From assembly GCA_003649565.1 (NCBI GenBank), contig QMSF01000005.1, forward strand, positions 1 to 12,815: a DNA stretch of 12,815 nucleotides, given 5' to 3'. Below the pieces are notes generated by a model that saw only the letters and a program-made list of their open reading frames with translations, ran no database searches and was not told where the DNA came from. The translations under genes and the position numbers were made by a program. The stretch's first letter is position 1. Each line of letters starts with the position of its first letter. Source of the stretch: Thermoprotei archaeon. Lineage in GTDB: Archaea > Thermoproteota > Methanomethylicia > Nezhaarchaeales > WYZ-LMO8. Of the stretch, positions 7,178-12,728 are shown piece by piece.

Positions 7178-7573
7178 TCACTCTCCATGTTTGCTTATTA
7201 ATACTGCGTTTACAATACCGTCTTGACCTGGTCTTGATGTAACCCTAGCAAGTCCCTTTTCTGTCTCAATGATTGCTCCTTTCGTTATTACGCCTCTTCG
7301 AGAGTAGTCAACACTTGCTGGATTCTCCTTAACGCTTAATATTTTAAGCTTGTAGGATCTGTTGGTTTCCGGGTCTAGCACATTAGCATAAACAGCATAT
7401 TTAAGACCTACTTTATGATTACCCCCTCTTACCCTCCTTATAATTCTACTTTCATGATCAGCTAATACTGTTTCAAGGGGGTCTCTACCCATTTCATACT
7501 TTCTCTTCTTTCGATGAGGCCTTATTTTGCCTCCTGTGGGTTTCTTTAGGTCTCTGCCATGATATTGCGGCAT
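7178..7573 (-). CDS. rps8e: Ribosomal protein S8e
   Basis: Small-subunit ribosomal protein of the archaeal/eukaryotic type. From ATG 7573 it has 131 residues and begins [20 protein letters not shown], followed by [10 protein letters not shown], the expected rRNA-binding basic start. It ends with [20 protein letters not shown], the family's conserved C-terminus. A longer frame opens at GTG 7585 (adding MINA), but the SD GGAGTGAT at 7581-7588 sits 7 bases before ATG 7573 and overlaps that GTG, so the shorter form is preferred. The TGA stop at 7178-7180 is in the same frame as srp19, 27 bases from the presumed srp19 start. Confidence 0.95.
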   Translation of the reverse strand: MPQYHGRDLKKPTGGKIRPHRKKRKYEMGRDPLETVLADHESRIIRRVRGGNHKVGLKYAVYANVLDPETNRSYKLKILSVKENPASVDYSRRGVITKGAIIETEKGLARVTSRPGQDGIVNAVLISKHGE

Positions 7574-7580
7574 CGCATTT

Positions 7581-7588
7581 ATCACTCC
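7581..7588 (-). promoter_or_regulatory. SD of rps8e, decides the start
   Basis: GGAGTGAT on the minus strand with a 7-base gap to ATG 7573. It contains the competing GTG at 7585 and so argues against that start. Confidence 0.6.
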
Positions 7589-7601
7589 ATGTTATTGAGA
7601 A

Positions 7602-7640
7602 GCATATAGCGAAGAAAATTCAAAAAAGAGGGGTTATAAG
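7602..7640. promoter_or_regulatory. Divergent, interleaved promoters for rps8e and hypE
   Basis: The 91-base gap between the two divergent starts holds two TATA-like sites. The palindrome TTATAA at 7634-7639 would start minus-strand transcription near 7611, giving rps8e a leader of about 38 bases with its SD. CATATAG at about 7603-7609 would start plus-strand transcription near 7632, giving hypE a leader that includes its SD (GAGGGGTG, 7653-7660). TTATAA read on the plus strand would instead start hypE almost leaderless. The assignment is by spacing only. Confidence 0.35.
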
Positions 7641-7664
7641 CTTTATGCAGATGAGGGGTGTTTT

Positions 7665-8687
7665 ATGAGCGGTGAAGTCTTATTGGCACATGGTGCTGGC
7701 GGAACTGTGATGGTTGAGCTCATAAGGAATTTAATATTAGGTAACATAAAGCGACGAAGCATCCTTAATGGACTAGGTTTAGACTCCATGGATGATGGTG
7801 CAACAATACCTTTAGGCGATTATGAGGTCGTATTAACGATAGATGGACATACCGTAGATCCGATATTTTTCCCAGGTGGGGATATCGGGAAATTAGCGGC
7901 GGCTGGAACGATAAACGATTTAGCTGTTATGGGTGCAAAGCCCTTGGCCATATTGGATTCTATAATTGTTGAAGAGGGGTTTCCACTTCAGGATTTAGAG
8001 AAGATAGTGAAATCAATGGATCATGTAGTTGAAGAAGTTGGCGCGGCTATAATTCATGGTGACTTTAAAGTTATGCCCAAAGGAAAGATCGATAAGATCG
8101 TCATAAGCACTGCTGGCATAGGCTTAGCGGAAAAAGGCAAGATTTTGAAAGACTCTAACTTGAGAGTTGGAGACAAGGTAATAGTATCAGGCTTCATTGG
8201 AGATCATGGAATAGCATTAGCATCAGTAAAGGAGGGTATAGAGTTCGAATCCACTTTAACATCAGATGTAGCTCCTATATGGGATGTTATCGAAGCTGCC
8301 ACGAAGATTGGAGGAGTTCATGCAGCTAAAGACCCAACAAGAGGGGGACTTTCTATGGCTTTGAATGAAATGGCGGCTAAGTCAAGTCTCTCGATATGGA
8401 TTAGGGAAAGAGACATACCTATAAGGGAAGAAGTAAAAGCCGCATCTGAAATGCTAGGATTAAACCCCCTTGAGGTTACGTGTGAAGGTGTTGCAGTACT
8501 TGTAGTTGATGGTTCTGTTGCCGAGGAGGTTTTGGAAGCTATAAGGAAGACAAAACATGGTGTTAATGCCTCCATTATAGGCGAGGTCAGAGAGGAGCCT
8601 GCACGAAAAGTTGTACTTGAAACGGTTGTTGGCGGTAAAAAATTACTAGAACCTCCTCTGGGAGAACCTACGCCAAGGGTGTGCTAA
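7665..8687 (+). CDS. hypE: HypE, [NiFe] hydrogenase cyanide-ligand maturation factor
   Basis: Accepts a carbamoyl group from HypF on its C-terminal Cys and dehydrates it with ATP to a thiocyanate, the source of the CN ligands on the active-site iron. The 340 residues belong to the AIR synthase/PurM-like fold. They start with the typical LLAHGAGGTVM, then DDGATIPLG (43-51) and the ATP-binding stretch DGHTVDPIFFPGGDIGKLA. The protein ends in PTPRVC, so the essential terminal Cys340 is present. ATG 7665 has the SD GAGGGGTG four bases upstream. No other hyp or hydrogenase gene is in the window, so it is separated from its partners. The M24 peptidase follows after 3 bases. Confidence 0.96.
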   Translation: MSGEVLLAHGAGGTVMVELIRNLILGNIKRRSILNGLGLDSMDDGATIPLGDYEVVLTIDGHTVDPIFFPGGDIGKLAAAGTINDLAVMGAKPLAILDSIIVEEGFPLQDLEKIVKSMDHVVEEVGAAIIHGDFKVMPKGKIDKIVISTAGIGLAEKGKILKDSNLRVGDKVIVSGFIGDHGIALASVKEGIEFESTLTSDVAPIWDVIEAATKIGGVHAAKDPTRGGLSMALNEMAAKSSLSIWIRERDIPIREEVKAASEMLGLNPLEVTCEGVAVLVVDGSVAEEVLEAIRKTKHGVNASIIGEVREEPARKVVLETVVGGKKLLEPPLGEPTPRVC

Positions 8688-8690
8688 CAC

Positions 8691-9785
8691 GTGAAAATTG
8701 GTCCCGCTCCAAGTCATGTTATTAAATCGAGGATCAAGAAGCTTCAGCGTGTTATGATTGAAGCTAATGCCAAAAGTCTTCTCATCACACAACCTGAAAA
8801 CGTTCAATATGTAACGGGGTTTAATGTTGTTGGAAATCCTCCCAAAAATGTTTGGGCTCTCGTGCTCGAGGATAGGGAAGAAGCCTATCTTTTGGTACCT
8901 CCTCTTGAGTATTATGAGGCTCTAGATGAAGTTAAGAGTGCGGAGATAATTCAATTAAACCGTAAGCGAAGAAGTATAGAGGCAATAATAGATTTTCTCA
9001 TAAGCATTAAGGTGCCAATACCTCTTTATGTAGATGACTTATATCCTCAAGATCTTATTGATGCAATTAGACGTAAGCTTGAGCTGCATGAAGTAAAAGC
9101 CTTAGGACAAGAGATTGAAAATCTTAGAGCTAAAAAAGATGACTATGAAATTTCATGTATAAGAGAGGCTATTGAAAAGACTAAGAGAGGTTTAGAGAAA
9201 GCACATGAGGTATTATGTGAAGGTGTTAGAGAAACAAGCATTGCTGCTGAAATTGAAAGAGCATTGAGAGAGGAAGATGTTGAAGCCATGGCTTTTGATA
9301 TTGTGGTGGCCTCTGGGCCAAGATCTTCATATCCCCATGCCAAGCCCACGTCAAAGCGCATTAAGAGAGGAGAGAACGTTGTGATAGACTTGGGTGTGAG
9401 AGTGCAAGGATATTGCTCAGATTTAACAAGGACATTCATAGTTGGACGTAACCCTGAAGTGGAAGAAAAGCTAAGTCACGTCATTGCTGCACAGGAGGAA
9501 GCTATTATACATATGAAAAGCGGCATTAAAGCCTCAGTAATAGATGAAAAAGCAAGAGGGTATTTAAAGGGAAAAGCATTGGATGAACATTTCTTGCATG
9601 GTTTAGGTCATGGTTTAGGCCTCTCAGTGCATGAAAAGCCCACACTTTCAGACTTAAGTGAAGATATATTAGAGAAAGGTAATGTCATAACCGTGGAGCC
9701 TGGAATATATTTTAGAGGCAGGTTTGGTGTAAGGCATGAAGATGTGGTTCTCATTAATGATGGAGGATGCATTAAATTATCATGA
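8691..9785 (+). CDS. M24B metallopeptidase, Xaa-Pro dipeptidase/aminopeptidase-like
   Basis: Cytosolic peptidase of the pita-bread fold that would cleave X-Pro bonds using two metal ions. The 364 residues have an N-terminal creatinase-like domain (about 1-140, with LLITQPENVQYVTGF) and a catalytic domain. The five metal ligands are present: D233 in VIDLG, D244 in CSDLTRTF, H307 in GLGHGLG, E336 in TVEPGIY and E350 in RHEDVV. Supporting histidines are H216 and H314. The start is GTG 8691, three bases after hypE, with GGGTG at 8677-8681 as SD, and it gives the usual family N-terminus. Prolidase and aminopeptidase P cannot be told apart from sequence alone. No secretion signal is seen. Confidence 0.92.
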   Translation: MKIGPAPSHVIKSRIKKLQRVMIEANAKSLLITQPENVQYVTGFNVVGNPPKNVWALVLEDREEAYLLVPPLEYYEALDEVKSAEIIQLNRKRRSIEAIIDFLISIKVPIPLYVDDLYPQDLIDAIRRKLELHEVKALGQEIENLRAKKDDYEISCIREAIEKTKRGLEKAHEVLCEGVRETSIAAEIERALREEDVEAMAFDIVVASGPRSSYPHAKPTSKRIKRGENVVIDLGVRVQGYCSDLTRTFIVGRNPEVEEKLSHVIAAQEEAIIHMKSGIKASVIDEKARGYLKGKALDEHFLHGLGHGLGLSVHEKPTLSDLSEDILEKGNVITVEPGIYFRGRFGVRHEDVVLINDGGCIKLS

Positions 9786-9786
9786 G

Positions 9787-9792
9787 GGTGAT
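9787..9792 (+). promoter_or_regulatory. SD of serS, decides the GTG start
   Basis: GGTGAT, a full six-base match to the anti-SD, ends 5 bases before GTG 9798. The ATG at 9791 in another frame lies inside it and reads only 14 codons, so it is not the start. Confidence 0.65.
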
Positions 9793-9797
9793 GAAGA

Positions 9798-11372
9798 GTG
9801 AAGTTCTGTTTAAAAGGGTACATAATCTTGAGTAAACCACTCGATGCAAATGGAACTAAGAGATTGTCAGAACTTATCGTTGAAGCGAACAAGAGCCTCT
9901 TAATTAAAGGTGCACCTAAGGGTAAGGAACAAGAGGCAGCTCGAGTAGTGAGCTGGTCGATCGATGCTGATAAGGTGTACTTAGAAATCGAGTCTGGAAG
10001 ATATGTTCGCGCGCACGATGCGCTATTCAGGTTAAAGAACAGTTTAGGCTTGAGTTTAGGAAGAGAATTCAGAATTGGCGTAAGGGGATTTGGTGCGACA
10101 TCTTATGAAATTGAGGTGCCTAAATTTAAAGGCGATATCGAAGAGCTTAAGAAGTTAATAGGCAATCTTGGCGTCGTTGAGATAGCTGATGAAAAATTGA
10201 TTATTAAACTTGGAGAGTTAAGTGAAAAAGACCTTGAAGCTAGGCTTGTAGATAGACTTGTAAAAAAGATTTTGGAAGGAGCAGCTGGAATCTCTGAGGA
10301 GCAGGCAAAACTTGTCCCCTTTGGTTATGTTTTAGAGCAGGCAAAACCCAAGCCCGTTAAGGTTAAACTAGAAGTTGCGAGTGAAGCTGAGAAACTAGGA
10401 TGGATAAAGAGATTCCCGGCTAAAGGGCAGTGGATCTTTACGGCACCAATGGTTGGTCTTTTAAAAGTCATGCGTGATTTAATAATTGAATACGTTTGTA
10501 AACCATTAGGCTTTGAAGAATGGATGTTTCCAAGGCTTATACCAATGTCTGTATTAGCAAAGCTTTCAAGCTATGTTGAACATCTTCCAGAAGGAATGTT
10601 CTATGTATGTATCCCGCCGAGGGATCCATCAGCTTTTGATGAGTACAAGAGGGAGTATGCTTTAAAGCGCATATTACGCAAGGATCTGCTAAAAGAAATA
10701 CTTGGTGAGCCTGAATACATACTTGATGCTGTTCAATGCCCACCATTCTATCAGTTCTTCAGTGAGGAGACTGTAAGGCTTGAAGACCTGCCAATAAAGG
10801 TTTATGAATGTATGGGTGGGTGGACTTGGAGAAATGAGGCTGGCGGCGTTGAAGGACTAGCTAGAACAAATGAATTTTGGCGTATGGAGATGGTTTACTT
10901 AGGCTCACCGAATGACGTCGTTAAGATAAGGGATGAGGTCGTTTCAAGAACTATTGAGCTTGTAGACAAGATCTTGGATCTCGAATGGAGGGTAGTGGTA
11001 GGAGCTCCATTTTATCTTTCAAGTGAAGAAGCAAGCAAAAGACGTGTAGACATATCATCGAGAGACAAGATACCGACTCTCGATGTGGAATGTTATCTAC
11101 CATATAGAGGAGAAAGAGGAAAAGCCGAATGGCTAGAGATAACAGCTGCCAGCGTACATTATACTCATTACGTCTCAGCTTTTAAGATAAAAGAAGTAAA
11201 AGGACGGGAAATATGGACAGGGTGTACGGGTCACGGGTTGACAAGATGGGCTACAGCTTTTCTAGCTCAACATGGTTTCAATCCGTCTGACTGGCCAAGC
11301 AAAGTGAAAGATCTATATGAAAAATATGGTCCCTATAAAGTCGTGAAAACGCTTGAATGGCCTCCAAAATAA
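9798..11372 (+). CDS. serS: Type-2 (methanogen-type) seryl-tRNA synthetase
   Basis: Charges tRNA-Ser (and tRNA-Sec where present) with serine. The 524 residues match the rare archaeal SerRS2, not the common bacterial/eukaryotic SerRS. The N-terminal tRNA-binding domain (about 1-165) is alpha/beta rather than a long coiled coil. The catalytic class II core carries motif 2 at about 344-365 (WRNEAGGVEGLARTNEFWR) and motif 3 at about 475-494 (GCTGHGLTRWATAFLAQHGF). The serine-binding zinc ligands known from the Methanosarcina barkeri enzyme are all found: C314 in AVQCPP, E364 in WRMEMV and C476 in WTGCTG. The GTG at 9798 is fixed by a strong SD. It is the third gene of the hypE run, 12 bases after the peptidase. 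Identity is strong because zinc ligands and motif 3 agree. Confidence 0.94.
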   Translation: MKFCLKGYIILSKPLDANGTKRLSELIVEANKSLLIKGAPKGKEQEAARVVSWSIDADKVYLEIESGRYVRAHDALFRLKNSLGLSLGREFRIGVRGFGATSYEIEVPKFKGDIEELKKLIGNLGVVEIADEKLIIKLGELSEKDLEARLVDRLVKKILEGAAGISEEQAKLVPFGYVLEQAKPKPVKVKLEVASEAEKLGWIKRFPAKGQWIFTAPMVGLLKVMRDLIIEYVCKPLGFEEWMFPRLIPMSVLAKLSSYVEHLPEGMFYVCIPPRDPSAFDEYKREYALKRILRKDLLKEILGEPEYILDAVQCPPFYQFFSEETVRLEDLPIKVYECMGGWTWRNEAGGVEGLARTNEFWRMEMVYLGSPNDVVKIRDEVVSRTIELVDKILDLEWRVVVGAPFYLSSEEASKRRVDISSRDKIPTLDVECYLPYRGERGKAEWLEITAASVHYTHYVSAFKIKEVKGREIWTGCTGHGLTRWATAFLAQHGFNPSDWPSKVKDLYEKYGPYKVVKTLEWPPK

Positions 11373-11420
11373 ATAATTAGGAAAAGCTAAATGGTGAAAG
11401 GAGAGTAAATATGGGCTTCA

Positions 11421-11564
11421 TTAAGAATTCTCCTTTTCCATATACATATCACAGCTATCAGCAGGCGTTGTCCATATCGAGCGGGCTCTACAATACCCTT
11501 TATTTAAATCGTAGTTCTTGCAGTTATAGCAAGAACCCTTCAAAAAGCCGAGCGTAGCCGACAT
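11421..11564 (-). CDS. Small 47-residue four-cysteine protein
   Basis: A short minus-strand frame, ATG 11564 to TAA 11421, in a stretch otherwise without a large gene. It encodes cysteines at 12, 15, 25 and 38 (C-x2-C-x9-C-x12-C): SCYNCKNYDLNKGYC, then RARSIWTTPADSCDMYMEK. An aromatic residue after the CxxC, a Gly two before the third Cys and a Cys-Asp-x-Tyr end recall small Zn or [4Fe-4S] proteins, including the small HiPIP-like subunits of some glycyl-radical enzymes; that likeness is from memory. It has an SD (GGTGAG, 4-base gap) and a TATA-like box upstream. The opposite strand also holds a 48-codon frame with an SD, but of Ser/Tyr-rich, featureless composition. Function unknown. Confidence 0.62.
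   Translation of the reverse strand: MSATLGFLKGSCYNCKNYDLNKGYCRARSIWTTPADSCDMYMEKENS
11514..11536. repeat. Perfect 8-bp inverted repeat inside the four-Cys gene
   Basis: GTTCTTGC (11514-11521) and GCAAGAAC (11529-11536) pair perfectly around a 7-base loop. On the minus strand the hairpin spans the codons of the CxxC motif. No T-run follows on either strand, so it does not look like a terminator. Confidence 0.5.
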
Positions 11565-11568
11565 GATA

Positions 11569-11603
11569 CTCACCACTGAGATTTTTTAGGCATTAGCTTA
11601 AAA
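11569..11603 (-). promoter_or_regulatory. Promoter and SD of the four-Cys gene
   Basis: GGTGAG at 11569-11574 is the SD for ATG 11564. TTTTAAG at 11597-11603 lies about 25 bases upstream of the SD and would start transcription near 11575; TATAAT at about 11605-11610 is an alternative box. Together they support a real small gene. Confidence 0.4.
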
Positions 11604-11630
11604 GATTATATTCAGACAATGATTTGTTGG

Positions 11631-11694
11631 GGCGTCAGTCCGCCCATCACCCATCATCGCATGGAGCTCTTAGACCGTCATTTCTTCATCCGCC
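11631..11694 (-). ncRNA. Box C/D guide RNA, predicted to target 16S rRNA C1402 (E. coli numbering)
   Basis: Read on the minus strand, 64 bases have the order of a C/D sRNA: terminal stem GGCG (11694-11691), box C ATGAAGA (11689-11683), a 9-base first guide, a weak D' CTAA (11673-11670), C' ATGATGG (11657-11651), a 12-base guide GTGATGGGCGGA (11650-11639), box D CTGA (11638-11635) and closing stem CGCC (11634-11631). Stem and boxes are spaced as a k-turn needs; box C differs from RTGATGA by one base. The D guide pairs with the universal 16S segment CCGCCCGUCAC over 11 bases with one G-U. The fifth base from box D then lies opposite C1402, a site methylated in bacteria and, by snoRNA, in eukaryotes. 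Nop5 and fibrillarin are in the same window. The D'/C' half is weaker (12-base spacer). Confidence 0.6.
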
Positions 11695-11711
11695 ACAGCA
11701 TAAGTGGTCAG

Positions 11712-11764
11712 AGCTGAATATTAGGATTCCTGTCTTTAACCGTAACTTCAAGCGGCATTCAGCT
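11712..11764. repeat. 8-bp inverted repeat, 37-base spacer
   Basis: AGCTGAAT (11712-11719) is the exact reverse complement of ATTCAGCT (11757-11764). The left arm overlaps the possible box A of the guide RNA. No ACA box or pseudouridylation pocket could be fitted, so it is not called an H/ACA RNA. Confidence 0.35.
11717..11724 (-). promoter_or_regulatory. Possible box A for the C/D guide RNA
   Basis: CTAATATT on the minus strand is centred about 26 bases before 11694, the first base of the predicted RNA stem. The distance fits an archaeal box A, but the sequence is a weak match. Confidence 0.3.
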
Positions 11765-11830
11765 TAAAGCCTTAAATCTTAATGCTTACCAAAGATAAGC
11801 AGTGAAAAATATAGCTTAAGGTGTCATGGA

Positions 11831-12601
11831 TTGAGCTGTGAACCAATCGTAGGAGCCATATCAGATATACATTCACCGAAGTTCTTAGAGGACTTTAAGA
11901 AGGTGTTGAATAACAGCCCAGATGTCGACTTAATGTTACTTGCAGGAGACATGATATACAAGGGGCGAGTAGAAGAGTATCATAATGTTATAGACATCAT
12001 TAAGAAGAGATATGGAGAATGCAGGATAGTGGCATGTTTTGGTAATGAGGAATATGACGATAAAATCCACTACATAATGGAAAGATTTAGTGAGGTAGTA
12101 TGGCTTAATGACAGCTACATAACTATTGAGCTACGGGGATTAAAGGTTAGTATCATAGGGACAAAAGGGTGTTTAGATAGGCCGACAACATGGCAAAGGA
12201 AGAACATACCAAATATAAATCAGGTCTATGAGGAGAGACTTAGAAAAATAGATGAGCTATTAGTTGATGCCGCATCTAAGAAACCTGATATTATCATATT
12301 ACTCTCCCATTATTCAACGACATTTAAGACGCTCATTGGAGAGCCTCGATGGGCTTGGCCGGAGTTAGGCTCTAGTAAACTTGAAGATATTATTAAGAGG
12401 CGCAAGCCCAATGTCGTAATTCATGGTCATGCACATAATAGCAAAATTTACACCGCTACAATTGATGGCACACAAGTGTACAATGTATCGTTTCCAGCCA
12501 CAAGGAAGCTTACAATCATTAGACTACAAAAAGGTGGAGAAAGGCTTAAAAAACAACAAAAACAAATGATGTTAACATCATTTATGAGAGGTAAGCCTTA
12601 A
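11831..12601 (+). CDS. Calcineurin-like metallophosphoesterase
   Basis: A 256-residue cytosolic phosphoesterase of the two-metal calcineurin fold; substrate unknown. The metal ligands can be placed: D12 and H14 in SDIH, D40 in AGDM, N72 in GNEE, H160 in LLSHYS, and H198/H200 in HGHAHN. In the third motif the usual His of GNH(D/E) is replaced by Glu73, so the residue that commonly stabilises the transition state is absent; I recall GNEE in other archaeal members, so this may be a subfamily trait. The start is TTG 11831 with GGTG at 11820-11823 as SD; the nearby ATG 11826 reads only two codons. The last 25 residues are basic and Gln-rich (KKQQKQ). It stands alone, 30 bases before tRNA-Pro. Confidence 0.85.
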   Translation: MSCEPIVGAISDIHSPKFLEDFKKVLNNSPDVDLMLLAGDMIYKGRVEEYHNVIDIIKKRYGECRIVACFGNEEYDDKIHYIMERFSEVVWLNDSYITIELRGLKVSIIGTKGCLDRPTTWQRKNIPNINQVYEERLRKIDELLVDAASKKPDIIILLSHYSTTFKTLIGEPRWAWPELGSSKLEDIIKRRKPNVVIHGHAHNSKIYTATIDGTQVYNVSFPATRKLTIIRLQKGGERLKKQQKQMMLTSFMRGKP

Positions 12602-12604
12602 ATC
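12597..12604 (+). promoter_or_regulatory. Possible box A for tRNA-Pro
   Basis: CTTAAATC overlaps the phosphoesterase stop. Its centre plus about 26 bases puts the transcript start near 12626, six bases before the tRNA. Confidence 0.35.
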
Positions 12605-12631
12605 ACGCCCCTATTTGTTCAGCAAATGCAA

Positions 12632-12707
12632 GGGGCCGTAGGCTAGCTTGGTAGACTGCGAGGCTTGGGCCCTCGTGACCCAGGTTCAAATCCTGGCGGC
12701 CCCACCA
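12632..12707 (+). tRNA. tRNA-Pro (anticodon UGG), CCA encoded
   Basis: All arms fold: acceptor GGGGCCG/CGGCCCC (7 bp), anticodon stem CGAGG/CCTCG around the loop CTTGGGC with anticodon TGG at 12666-12668, a 4-base variable loop, and T arm CCAGG-TTCAAAT-CCTGG. Discriminator A is followed by an encoded CCA (12705-12707). There is no intron. The D stem is weak: position 12 (C) faces 23 (A), and the neighbouring pairs include two G-U. Confidence 0.97.
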
Positions 12708-12728
12708 CTCTTCTGTGCGGGGCTCCAC

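Larger units (their letters stand above)
11695..11830. other. Upstream region of the phosphoesterase gene
   Basis: Besides the 8-bp inverted repeat, this stretch has a 6-bp hairpin, TGCTTA/TAAGCA at 11783-11788 and 11796-11801, and an A/T-rich AAATATAG at 11807-11814. A TATA-like CTTAAATC at 11771-11778 could serve as the promoter of the downstream gene, with a leader of about 28 bases. No convincing reading frame is seen on either strand. Confidence 0.3.

Noticed and set aside
8743..8789. Antisense C/D-like pair (GTGATGA and CTGA) inside the M24 peptidase gene
   Set aside because: No flanking stem and no C'/D' boxes, and it lies wholly within a conserved coding region; the motifs are short enough to be chance.
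11411..11557. A plus-strand 48-codon frame (ATG 11411) with an SD, GGAGAG at 11400-11405
   Set aside because: It is antisense to the four-Cys frame. Its product is Ser/Tyr/Asn-rich with no motif, whereas the opposite strand encodes a patterned Cys4 protein with its own SD. It cannot be fully excluded.
11712..11802. H/ACA guide RNA from the inverted repeats upstream of the phosphoesterase
   Set aside because: No ACA box at the proper distance and no plausible pocket on either strand.
11373..11830. SRP RNA, RNase P RNA or a CRISPR array in the gene-poor stretch
   Set aside because: No GNAR-type SRP core, no RNase P conserved region and no direct repeats were found.
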